Positions 8,888 through 17,102 of a stretch of 64,000 nucleotides of DNA are shown one piece after another. A program made the position numbers and the translations under genes. Numbering within the stretch: the stretch's first letter is position 1; the number at the start of each line of letters is the position of its first letter. A model generated the notes under the pieces. It made no database searches, was not told where the DNA came from, and saw only the letters and a program-made list of their open reading frames with translations. This stretch comes from Lachnospiraceae bacterium (GTDB lineage Bacteria > Bacillota > Clostridia > Lachnospirales > Lachnospiraceae): assembly GCA_022483465.1 (NCBI GenBank), contig JAKVNF010000002.1, positions 866,954-930,953 of the forward strand, given 5' to 3'.

Positions 8888-10414
8888 TCACTGCGCAATC
8901 TCGTTTCCTGTCCGGATGGAGCTGAGCCCATAGTAACGCGCGATTGCCATATTAACCCATCCGTTTGCATCCTCTTCCAACTGCAGGGTCTCGAAAATTT
9001 CAGGGGTAGAGGGAATGCGGTCCACAACAACATCCGCCCCCCTGTGCCTGTTCAAGCTGTTCCAGCATGATATCGTAAGCTGCCCCATACGCTGCCAGAG
9101 AGCCATCCTGCAGTGATGCAGCTGCCCTTCCGGAAGTTGTCTGCCCGAAATCAAACTTTACCGCTGTAAAAATCGCCATTGCCGCAAGCAGGCCAGCATC
9201 TGCAAGGAGCAGACATTTTCGTACTGATTTCCACTTCTCTTCCCGGACCAGACTCATGAGACAATTCACCATCAGCCAGCATTCTGCCGACAAGAATATC
9301 AGATAGGTGTAATAGTAAATGTTCTGCTGCCTGCCGGTACCGATGTTCTCCACGCCATAGATCGGGGGTACCCGGCCTGATACAAAGAGTAAAAACAGCA
9401 GCAATGATCCCAACAGCATTACCCGTACAGGATGTCTCATCCTACTCATGGATTCTGAAGAAAATAAAAAGAACAAAATCAGGCAGAGCGCAAACAGAAT
9501 CTGCAACAGCTCTGTATACTGCCGGATCAGAATCACAGCCTGACGAAAGGCCTCCCCGATTGCCGAAGCGGCGGAGAGTCCGCCAACTGCGTCTGCGCGC
9601 TTCTGATTACCCGGTGCAGCCATGCTGATTGCAAAACGAACGACCGAGATTGCAAAGAGCAGGAGCAGAAAAGCTGCCGGGCTCTTTGCAGATCGGGGCT
9701 TCTCAGGATCATAGGCAGCAGAATGTCCTCTCCTCTCCCATGCCGAGCAAATCAGGGCAAGGAAGATCAATTCCAGCGTCACCAGTGCGGTGGTGTAGTT
9801 TCCTCCACTGATTACAGCACCGAGAAACAGTGCCACGATTTTTCCGGCAAGTTTCGTCTTTCCGGTAAATACACCTGCCAATAGTCCCAGAAGAATAAGG
9901 GAGAGGGAAAAGAAAAAGGTATAGTACACTGCCCCATTATACCAGTAGAGCCCCTCCGGGATGCTGGGCATCCCCCTCGATCATCAGGAGAAAGGTCAGA
10001 ATAGCGATGATGCCGCCATGACGCAGATTCTCCTCCCTCCGATTCGGATTATTCACAAGAGCGAAAACACACACATAGAAAAACAGGATACCAAACAGCA
10101 GAGAAAACAAGGAGCCAGGCGGTTGCCTGATAACCGCCATATATCCCAGGCTGAAGGGAGAACAGAAAAATCGCCGAATATGTCCCCTGCCAGGAGAAAT
10201 AGATCTGCTCCACCTCCCAAAGCGCTGCTGCAAGGACACCTGTGTGACCTACAAGCGCCTGATGCGTCAGGTAACAGAAAGAATAATCGTCATTGACCGG
10301 CCGGGCAGACTGTGAAACTTTTAGGATTGGAAACAGGCATGCAATAATTAGCGCAAATAACAGGAAGGCAATAAGCAGGTCTATATGCAGTTTGCGGTAT
10401 TTGCTATGATTCAT
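8888..10414 (-). pseudogene. frameshifted polytopic membrane protein (relative of 10823-12391)
   Basis: Four minus-strand frame segments (10414-10049, then 10239-9937, 9971-9000 and 9154-8888) join into one protein of about 505 residues when one base is removed at each of three points. These are near 10075 (a TG/T run), near 9970 (a run of five G on the minus strand) and near 9036 (a run of six G). The joined product follows the intact neighbour at 10823-12391: NDDYSFCYLTHQAL, YFSWQGTYSAIFLFSLQPGIYGG, PEGLYWYNGAVYYT and VVRFAISMAAPGNQKR have direct counterparts there. Every break is a one-base gain, two of them in G runs, so either the gene is decaying, it is phase-variable, or the assembly has homopolymer errors. 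MITE copy 2 ends 16 bases upstream of its start codon. Confidence 0.75.
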
Positions 10415-10430
10415 TAAGGAATTTCTATTA

Positions 10431-10738
10431 GGCGTTAGTTAAGAAACGGGTTGATAAGCGATCGCCTAGCATGAGACCACTAATACCTCACTTTGAGCTC
10501 GAGCTGGGTACACTCCTATCCGTGCTGTGTTGCATCATGTAACAAAGCATCACCTAGATTGCCTAAACACATACACTCACTTGCCGAGTATGTGACTATA
10601 AATAACAAGATAGGCATTATGCGGAGAAGAAAAGAGCTCCAAATGGGGATTCTATATCTTCATCGGACATTATCGCGTCGAGAGTTCACCATGGAGGTTG
10701 TGGTATGGAACCCATCAACCCGGTTCTTTACTAACGCC
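10431..10738 (+). mobile_element. 308-bp MITE, copy 2
   Basis: The sequence looks identical to copy 1 and has the same orientation. It is flanked by a perfect 8-bp duplication, TTCTATTA (10423-10430 and 10739-10746). It separates the frameshifted membrane-protein gene (start at 10414) from its intact relative (stop at 10823). Confidence 0.9.
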
Positions 10739-10822
10739 TTCTATTATTCTGCAAGAATTAGCATCACGGCATCAATCGGCACATTGCTGCTATATGCCCA
10801 TTTTTAATTTCTTTTAGTGTCT

Positions 10823-12391
10823 TTATTTTTCTTTATCCTGATAGTGCGTTTCAAACTCATCCCGAGGAACGGCAATAACCGAATTTTTACCATAATATGC
10901 TGCTGTAGAACTGTTTGTAAATGCAGTGGGATCATCAACTAGCGGCATATGCATAAACGGTCCCTGTTCTTCGTTCATTTCCGGCAGAACAGCATCTTTG
11001 ATTTCATCGTTCTGCAATATTGCAAGCCGCTCCTGCATCTGATTCTGGAAATCATTCAGTCCGCCGCTTGTATAAAAAGAGATGCATGTATAGTCCACTG
11101 TCGGTCCAATGAGGTGACGTGAAAATAAAAGGCAAAATGCAATAAAGAGTATTACGGTAGGGGTCCTGATTTTTCTGTTAAACTCCATTGCATTCTGCGC
11201 AATTATCCGTTGATTATCATACAGACGATTTTTCAGCCATACCATCAAATAGCCGATTGATGCTGTCATGCATAGTATGGTGGTAAAGAATTCTGTATCA
11301 GGAACACCGCCTGACACTTCAACCGCCGCATAGATCGCCGGAGTGCGCACCGCACAGGTTACCAGATATGCCAGGACAATAAAAATAATCGGATGTTTTG
11401 CTTCAACACGGTTATCCCGAACACGATATGCCTCAAATGCAAATACCGCGATCAGGATCATTGCCGGTAAGACGAGCCTTGCATGCAGAATATAGGAACC
11501 CCCATCCACTATTCCCCGTTTTAATGCGGAAAGAATGGTGGTGCCCACTTGTGAGATACTAAAGCCGAAGTCCTCTCCTCCCCGTCCCTTGTTACCCGGG
11601 GCAACGGCACTGACAACAAAGCCTGCTATTTCGAACAATAGAGGGATCAATAGATATCGGGCACGTTTTCTGGGAATCGTTCCGCTGAAGATTCGAATCA
11701 TTCCTGTCAATGTTCCCAGAATCAGAAGGCAAAACAGTACCGCTGCCAATACAACCGGCGGATATCCAGCGCCTCCCAGATATGCCATGCAAAACAGAAT
11801 TGGTAAATAGTATCTCTTTTTTCCAGTATCAATCCAGCGCATTGCCCAGGCGCTGCAGAGAAGCGCCACCCCATAGGGAACGACATAGTGAACAACGCTG
11901 GTGTACCAAAAAAGCCCTCCTCTCATCTTCGGCATATATTGAACGGTCAGAACAGACATGACAATATAGATGCACCAAAACCCGCTTATCGAGATGTGCA
12001 TAATATCCCAGAGAAGACATTTTAAAAAACATCCGGTTCCAACCAAAAGGAAGAACAACGCAATCCAGACAGTAATGAAGTATATCCTTTCTCCCCAAAT
12101 GCCTGGCTGTAACTGAAAGAGGAACAGAGAAGACCATGTACCCTGGTAGGAGAAGTAGCTTTGTTTGATCTCGCCAAACATCTCCTTCAGTATTGCCGCC
12201 AATGATGCATGCTGAGTAAGCAGCTGATGTGCGCCGGCGCTGTAACCCAAATCGTCTCCCGTTGCATAGTCAAAAAAAGAACAGTAAAGAATCGGAACCA
12301 GGGAGATGATCATAACCACGAAGAGCAGATTTCTCACTCTCTCAAGGGTCCACCATTCACAGAATTTGTCCATCATTTTACGTGTTTTCAT
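10823..12391 (-). CDS. polytopic membrane protein, DUF6056/GtrII-like
   Basis: The 522-residue protein has a hydrophobic helix near residue 20, then FDYATGDDLGYSAGAHQLL, then YFSYQGTWSSLFLFQLQPGIWG and about nine more membrane helices, with a soluble tail of about 90 residues. An acidic D-D motif just after the first helix and an aromatic (W/F)QG(T/R)W motif are the usual signs of the GtrII/DUF6056 type of membrane sugar transferases. The DUF6056 name is from memory of the pattern, not from a search. A good promoter lies at 12426-12454. The frameshifted gene at 8888-10414 is a close relative and once followed it directly, so this pair probably arose by duplication. Confidence 0.6.
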   Translation of the reverse strand: MKTRKMMDKFCEWWTLERVRNLLFVVMIISLVPILYCSFFDYATGDDLGYSAGAHQLLTQHASLAAILKEMFGEIKQSYFSYQGTWSSLFLFQLQPGIWGERIYFITVWIALFFLLVGTGCFLKCLLWDIMHISISGFWCIYIVMSVLTVQYMPKMRGGLFWYTSVVHYVVPYGVALLCSAWAMRWIDTGKKRYYLPILFCMAYLGGAGYPPVVLAAVLFCLLILGTLTGMIRIFSGTIPRKRARYLLIPLLFEIAGFVVSAVAPGNKGRGGEDFGFSISQVGTTILSALKRGIVDGGSYILHARLVLPAMILIAVFAFEAYRVRDNRVEAKHPIIFIVLAYLVTCAVRTPAIYAAVEVSGGVPDTEFFTTILCMTASIGYLMVWLKNRLYDNQRIIAQNAMEFNRKIRTPTVILFIAFCLLFSRHLIGPTVDYTCISFYTSGGLNDFQNQMQERLAILQNDEIKDAVLPEMNEEQGPFMHMPLVDDPTAFTNSSTAAYYGKNSVIAVPRDEFETHYQDKEK

Positions 12392-12425
12392 CCCGTTCCA
12401 ACTATCTGAATATTTTATCCCAACT

Positions 12426-12454
12426 ATAGTATTTGCGAGAGATCGTTACGTCAA
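12426..12454 (-). promoter_or_regulatory. sigma-A-type promoter of the 10823-12391 gene
   Basis: On the minus strand TTGACG (12449-12454) and TACTAT (12426-12431) are separated by exactly 17 bases, 35 bases before the start codon. The rest of the 271-base gap up to 12662 is AT-rich, and I see no further gene in it. Confidence 0.6.
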
Positions 12455-12662
12455 TAGCTCCCGAAGGGGGCAATCAGCAATTCGCGAATAAAGTTTTATA
12501 ATCATTGCAGTATCCGTATCTCGCGGTATTATAAGTAACGATATGGCATATTTTTGTTTTAGGACGTGAAAGCAAAAATCCAGCTCATACTATTAAGGAA
12601 CAATCCACAATGCATTTGATTTCCCTGCAATAAGGACTCATAAATTCAAAGAAAGAAGTCTC

Positions 12663-13115
12663 TCAATCTTTCGAATAAAGATACCATTCTGATTGAACAA
12701 ATACATCATGTTTCTCAGCATCACAGGCAATCGTCAACTCATGCGTCTCAGGATCGATTGAAATCGTCATGGTGCCGTCTGCCGGGCACAGACCAGTTAT
12801 GGTCAGATCATCACTTACTTTTGCCCCGTAGGTGTCCTGAAACGCCTTCTGAATCAGACCGACATAATCAATGCTTTCCGGATCAGTACCTGCCTGAATC
12901 AGGTCATTGACACTGTCCATATACACCTCTGCACCATGCATTCTTGCCGTAAAGCAGGAGTCCGCCCAGTCACTTTCCCGGTATCTTGTATAGGCAGGAC
13001 GAAGCACCACATATATCACTGCGAATACCGCAACAAGGATTCCCCAGCGAACGAGCTCTTTTTGCAGTGCATTAAGATTTCCCCACTTTTGTCTTAGTGT
13101 TTTCGTCCTATCCAC
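12663..13115 (-). CDS. small single-pass membrane protein of unknown function
   Basis: I do not recognise this 150-residue protein. It has a basic N-terminus (about 22 residues), one hydrophobic helix (WGILVAVFAVIYVVLRPAY) and then about 110 residues outside the membrane. That part has two cysteines that could pair (in DSCFTARM and GLCPADG), and a third near the end (TIACDAEKH). The C-terminal part reads like a small beta domain. The start is GTG, supported by AGGTGG seven bases upstream. It is a monocistronic gene, convergent with nothing, lying behind the rnf terminator. The topology suggests a membrane-tethered extracytoplasmic protein. Confidence 0.6.
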   Translation of the reverse strand: MDRTKTLRQKWGNLNALQKELVRWGILVAVFAVIYVVLRPAYTRYRESDWADSCFTARMHGAEVYMDSVNDLIQAGTDPESIDYVGLIQKAFQDTYGAKVSDDLTITGLCPADGTMTISIDPETHELTIACDAEKHDVFVQSEWYLYSKD

Positions 13116-13181
13116 AGATCACCACCTACTATCCAGCTTCATAGTTTTTATCCGCCTGTTCATCATACACCATACCCACAC

Positions 13182-13222
13182 AAAAAGGGATGCGGCATTC
13201 TACGTTCTGCCGCATCCCTTTT
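13182..13222 (-). terminator. Rho-independent terminator of the rnf operon
   Basis: A perfect long stem, AAAGGGATGCGGCA against TGCCGCATCCCTTT, is followed on the minus strand by five T. It lies 22 bases past the rnfB stop codon. Confidence 0.88.
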
Positions 13223-13243
13223 CAATCTCCTCTTTGACGTTTC

Positions 13244-14071
13244 TTACGCGGTTGCTTCCTTTGCCTTGAACTTCTCTTTGAGGCCCAGGTTCAGGATGCA
13301 GTGCTTCGGGCACTTCTCTGCGCAGTCACCGCAGTTCACGCATTTCTCAGGATCAATGTATGCCAGGTTGTCAGTCACATGCACCGCATCATGCTGACAG
13401 GTCCGCTCGCACATCCGGCAGCCGATGCAGGAAGCCTTGCAGACTGCCATTGCGGTCTTTGCATCGTCCTTGTTGGAACACTGGACGATCACGAGCTCCT
13501 TGGCAGGCTTTAAGCTGATCAGGTGATTCGGGCAGGCTGCCACGCACGCACCGCAGGCCGTGCACTTGTCCCTGTCCACTGTGGCAACTCCGTCGCAGAC
13601 ATGGATCGCATCAAACTCACAGACCTTGACGCAGTCTCCCAAGCCCTGGCAGCCATATGCGCAGCTCTTGATGCCGCCGAACAGGGTCTTTGCTGCTGCA
13701 CAGGACTCTACCCCATTGTAATCGTAAAGAGCCTTTGCATTCTCCTTTGTGCCGTTGCAGGCAACGAAAGAGACCTGCTTCTCCATGGTCCCGGCATCGG
13801 TGCCGAGGACCTTGGCAAGCTTTGCGGCAACGTCCGGTCCGCCAACCACACACTTGTTGCAGGGCGTACCGTTACCGGCCGCCATAGCGTGTGCATAGTC
13901 ATCGCAGCCTGCAAATCCGCAGCCGCCGCAGTTTGCGCCGGGGAGTTCTGCGCGCAGATCGATAAAGAGCTGGTCCTCCTCCACCTTGAAGATCTTGGAT
14001 GCATAGGAAAGAAGGATGCCGGCCACGAGGCCGATGACAGTTACCAGAATAACTGCTGTAGCGATACTCAT
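13244..14071 (-). CDS. rnfB: Rnf complex subunit B (iron-sulfur)
   Basis: RnfB takes electrons from reduced ferredoxin and passes them into the membrane complex that pumps Na+ or H+ while reducing NAD+. The 275 residues start with one membrane helix. The four-cysteine domain follows, with NCGGCGFAGCDDYA near residue 47 and further cysteines in CNKC. Ferredoxin-type clusters are next: CAYGCQGLGDCVKVC, CTACGACVAACP, CIGCRMCERTC and CVNCGDCAEKCP. It is the last gene of the operon, 19 bases after rnfA. The ribosome binding site is AAGGAGAG. The C-to-B gene order C-D-G-E-A-B is that of acetogens and other Clostridia. Confidence 0.96.
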   Translation of the reverse strand: MSIATAVILVTVIGLVAGILLSYASKIFKVEEDQLFIDLRAELPGANCGGCGFAGCDDYAHAMAAGNGTPCNKCVVGGPDVAAKLAKVLGTDAGTMEKQVSFVACNGTKENAKALYDYNGVESCAAAKTLFGGIKSCAYGCQGLGDCVKVCEFDAIHVCDGVATVDRDKCTACGACVAACPNHLISLKPAKELVIVQCSNKDDAKTAMAVCKASCIGCRMCERTCQHDAVHVTDNLAYIDPEKCVNCGDCAEKCPKHCILNLGLKEKFKAKEATA

Positions 14072-14090
14072 GATTTACTCTCCTTTCCCA

Positions 14091-14672
14091 TCAGCCGAAC
14101 AGTCCCTGGAAGCCAAGGAAGGCAAGGGACAGAATGGATGCTGTTGTCAGAACGATCGGGACGCCCTGGAAGCTCTTGGGGATCCGGGACTGGTCCTGCA
14201 GCTTGGAGCGGACGCCTGCCATGATGGTCAGGGCAAACCAGAAGCCAAGGCCGCCGCCGAATGCCTGGGCGATGGACTCTGCAAAGTTGTACCCGTTATT
14301 GATGTTGTCGATGCAGACGCCCAGCACGGCGCAGTTGGTGGTGATCAGGGGAAGGTAGATGCCCATGCCCTTGTACAGAGCAGGCATATTCTTCTTCATG
14401 AACATCTCGATGAACTGCACCAGTGCAGCGATGATCAGAATGAAGGCAACCGTCTGGAGATAACCAATACCGAGCTTATCGAGCAGCTGCTGTACCGGCC
14501 AGGTCACGATCGTGGCAAGGGTCATAACAAAGGTCACGGCGATGCCCATGCCCTTCGCACTGTCCAGGTCCGTAGAGACGCCCAGGAAAGGGCAGATGCC
14601 GAGGAACTGGGACAGCGGGAAGTTATCCACCGTCACCATGCTGATGAGGATGATAATGATTTTCGCGATCAT
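14091..14672 (-). CDS. rnfA: Rnf complex subunit A (membrane)
   Basis: The integral membrane subunit has 193 residues and six predicted helices. It carries the conserved NCAVLGVCIDNINNGYN block, whose cysteine helps bind a membrane [2Fe-2S] cluster together with RnfE. The same block type occurs in RnfE (NCIILGRAEMFASKNG), as expected for this homologous inverted pair. It overlaps the end of rnfE by four bases (ATGA), so translation is coupled. Confidence 0.95.
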   Translation of the reverse strand: MIAKIIIILISMVTVDNFPLSQFLGICPFLGVSTDLDSAKGMGIAVTFVMTLATIVTWPVQQLLDKLGIGYLQTVAFILIIAALVQFIEMFMKKNMPALYKGMGIYLPLITTNCAVLGVCIDNINNGYNFAESIAQAFGGGLGFWFALTIMAGVRSKLQDQSRIPKSFQGVPIVLTTASILSLAFLGFQGLFG

Positions 14673-15415
14673 GCTGCGCCCTCCTGTTTCTTCTCTGCTG
14701 CCTTCTTATCATCGGAGCAGACACTCTGCATCGAGCAGCCGTCGCAGCCAAAGCTGTTGCGGATCTTGGACTTGTCTCTCGTGAAGTAGTGGACTGCTGC
14801 CATGACGCAGGCGAATACGAAGAATCCGCCGGGAACCATGGTCATGATGCCCATTCCGGGGACACCCAGTGCTGCCTGCAGTTGGATTCCCTTGAATCCG
14901 GTGGCAAGGCCAAACCAGTCTCCTGCAAGCCAGGTGCCGGAGCCAAGGATCTCACGTATGGAGCCCATGATGCACAGGGTCAGCGTAAAGCCAAGTCCCA
15001 TGCCGGCGCCATCCAGTGCGGAATCCAAGATCCCATTCTTGGAGGCAAACATCTCGGCACGACCGAGGATGATGCAGTTGACAACGATGAGCGGCAGGTA
15101 CAGGCCCAGTGCCGAGTACAGACTCGGGACAAATGCCTGCAGAAGCATCTGCACGATGGTCACGAAGCCTGCAATGACAGTGATGAAGCAGGGGATTCTG
15201 ACCTTATCCGGAATCAGCTTGTGCAGGGCAGAAATCACAATGTTGGAGCAGATCAGGACTGCCGTTGCCGCAATGCCCATGCCGAAGCCGGTCTCAACCG
15301 AAGTTGAAGTTGCAAGGGTCGGGCAGGTACCGATGACGAGAACCAGTACCGGGTTCTCCTTGATCAGACCGTTGGTAAAGATCTGAAACTTTGATTTTTT
15401 CTTTTCCTGTGCCAT
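14669..15415 (-). CDS. rnfE: Rnf complex subunit E (membrane), with a cysteine-rich tail
   Basis: This 248-residue integral membrane subunit is paired with RnfA; the TCPTLATSTSVETG and NCIILGRAE motifs are the family's. Beyond the last helix there is a cytoplasmic tail of about 35 residues containing CDGCSMQSVC, then a lysine/glutamate-rich end. Three cysteines in that short tail are more than the core subunit needs and could bind a metal or cluster; this is inference. It overlaps rnfG by one base and rnfA by four. Confidence 0.94.
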   Translation of the reverse strand: MAQEKKKSKFQIFTNGLIKENPVLVLVIGTCPTLATSTSVETGFGMGIAATAVLICSNIVISALHKLIPDKVRIPCFITVIAGFVTIVQMLLQAFVPSLYSALGLYLPLIVVNCIILGRAEMFASKNGILDSALDGAGMGLGFTLTLCIMGSIREILGSGTWLAGDWFGLATGFKGIQLQAALGVPGMGIMTMVPGGFFVFACVMAAVHYFTRDKSKIRNSFGCDGCSMQSVCSDDKKAAEKKQEGAA

Positions 15416-16005
15416 TACTGACCACCTCCCATTGCTGCAAAGGCCTGCAGTGCTGCGTACACGCCGTCATGAATTGCCTGACCGGATACGGAAGCACCTG
15501 AGATGTACTGCACATCGCCGCCCTTGACATTCTCCGATTTCAGGGCGGTCAATCCCTTGTACTGCGCCAGGTAATCCGGATCCGCATCCTTGGAGCCAAC
15601 GCCGGGGGTATCAGAGGAACTCGTGACGGAGACGCCCGAAATCGAGCCATCCGAGCTGATGCCAACCATCATGGTGAGATCTCCGCCGAAGGAGGAGGTC
15701 ACCACCGTAGCAACAGCGCCGGAGCCGTTGTCTGCAGTCCAGTATTCGGTGACATTCGCCTTGCCGTCACTGGAAGTGAACGATCCGGAGAGCGTTGCCT
15801 GCGTGAAGCTGTCCGCATCCGGAAGGAGCTCCTGTCTTGTTGCATTGGCCTCCGCCAGTGCCTTGGCGGCAATGACGCCGGTAGTGACATTGTTAGTGAT
15901 TGCAAGAAGAAGCGTTGTGACCAGTGCAATCACCGTCAGGATCACGACGGGATAGATGTACTCCTTAAAGGTGGAGTTTTCCTGTGTCTTAGCTTTCTCG
16001 CTCAT
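15415..16005 (-). CDS. rnfG: Rnf complex subunit G (FMN-binding)
   Basis: RnfG is a single-pass subunit whose extracytoplasmic FMN-binding domain carries a covalently bound flavin. It has 196 residues, with a helix at about residues 16-38 and the FMN domain to the end. The flavinylation motif reads QYISGASVSGQAI, where the acceptor is normally threonine within a D-x-x-(S/T)-G-A-T pattern. Here the acceptor position is serine and the leading Asp is Gln. Serine is chemically possible for ApbE-type transfer, but the site is not canonical. No apbE gene is in the window. It overlaps rnfD by four bases. Confidence 0.93.
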   Translation of the reverse strand: MSEKAKTQENSTFKEYIYPVVILTVIALVTTLLLAITNNVTTGVIAAKALAEANATRQELLPDADSFTQATLSGSFTSSDGKANVTEYWTADNGSGAVATVVTSSFGGDLTMMVGISSDGSISGVSVTSSSDTPGVGSKDADPDYLAQYKGLTALKSENVKGGDVQYISGASVSGQAIHDGVYAALQAFAAMGGGQ

Positions 16006-17102
16006 GCCTTCGCACCTTCTTTCCCAGAGCTCTCCGCTGCCTTTGCTTCCGCTTTGGCGGCAGCCTTCTCCTGCTTCTCCTTCTTGGCGATGCCGTAGAA
16101 ACTTCTCTCGACATACCGATCAATGAGCGGAGTCATGATGTTCATGAACAGGATGGCAAAGGAGACGCCCTCCGGATAGCTGCAGAACAGACGGATGATC
16201 ATGGTCATCGCACCGCAGCCGATGCCGTAGATCCACTTGCCCCGCTTCATGATGGGGCTGGTCACGTAATCCGTTGCGCAGAAGAAAGCGCCGAAGCAAA
16301 CGCCGCCTGCCAGGACATGGAACAGAGCCATGGTGAAGGCATTGTATCCTGCCGGTGCTCCTGCAAAGCCATAGTACAGAAGAGCAAACAGGAACACCGT
16401 GCCGATGAAGGCGCAGGGGATGATCGGGCTGATGATCTTCTTCCAGATCAGGAAAGCACCGCCGATCAGGATGGCGAGGGTGCAGGTCTCACCCAGGGCA
16501 CCGCCGATATTGCCAAGGAACATCTGTCCCAAGGAGACCGGGGTGGTGGCGATGGTTCCGTCGGACAAAAGGCCCAGCGGAGTAGCACCCGTGGTGGCAT
16601 CCACAGTGGCCTTCTGGAAGTTGGTCACCGGCCAGGTGGTCATATAGGATGTCCAGGACAGCAGAAGAACGATTCTGCCGACGATGGCAGGGTTGGCGAT
16701 GTTCCGTCCGATGCCACCGTACAGGCACTTCACAATGATGATGGCAACGCAGCAGCCGATGCAGAGCATCCAGATCGGGAAGTCTGCGGGGACATTCATC
16801 GCAAGAATGGTACCGGTCACCAGGCAGGACAGATCTCCTGTCGTATCCGGCTTCTTCATGATCTTGTCATAGCAGAACTCTGCAAGGAAGGCGAAGATCG
16901 CGCCGAACAGGATCCGCGCCAGGGCGCCGGGTCCGAAGAAGATCGTGGCGGCTACCGCACAGGGCACCAGGGCAATCAGCACGTACAGCATGGTCCTCTT
17001 CGTGTCCAGCTTGGTGACCATGTGCGGGCTGTTGCTCACAAGAAGTCCGGTCTTGTACTTTACGGCTGCTTTTTCTACCGGAGTGGTCTTATTTTCTGGC
17101 AT
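16002..17102 (-). CDS. rnfD: Rnf complex subunit D (FMN-binding, membrane)
   Basis: RnfD is the multi-pass subunit that forms part of the ion path and carries covalent FMN. It has 366 residues and about nine helices. The flavin motif TTGATPLG (about residue 190) keeps the acceptor threonine, in contrast to RnfG here. GRNIANPAIVGR and the late ATDYVTSP block are conserved family sequences. The last 30 residues are a charged cytoplasmic Ala/Lys/Glu tail. It overlaps rnfC by 14 bases. Confidence 0.95.
   Translation of the reverse strand: MPENKTTPVEKAAVKYKTGLLVSNSPHMVTKLDTKRTMLYVLIALVPCAVAATIFFGPGALARILFGAIFAFLAEFCYDKIMKKPDTTGDLSCLVTGTILAMNVPADFPIWMLCIGCCVAIIIVKCLYGGIGRNIANPAIVGRIVLLLSWTSYMTTWPVTNFQKATVDATTGATPLGLLSDGTIATTPVSLGQMFLGNIGGALGETCTLAILIGGAFLIWKKIISPIIPCAFIGTVFLFALLYYGFAGAPAGYNAFTMALFHVLAGGVCFGAFFCATDYVTSPIMKRGKWIYGIGCGAMTMIIRLFCSYPEGVSFAILFMNIMTPLIDRYVERSFYGIAKKEKQEKAAAKAEAKAAESSGKEGAKA

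Noticed and set aside
7845..8933. A 362-codon plus-strand frame opposite hslO
   Set aside because: hslO on the other strand is full length with its zinc cysteines; the frame has no recognisable motif.
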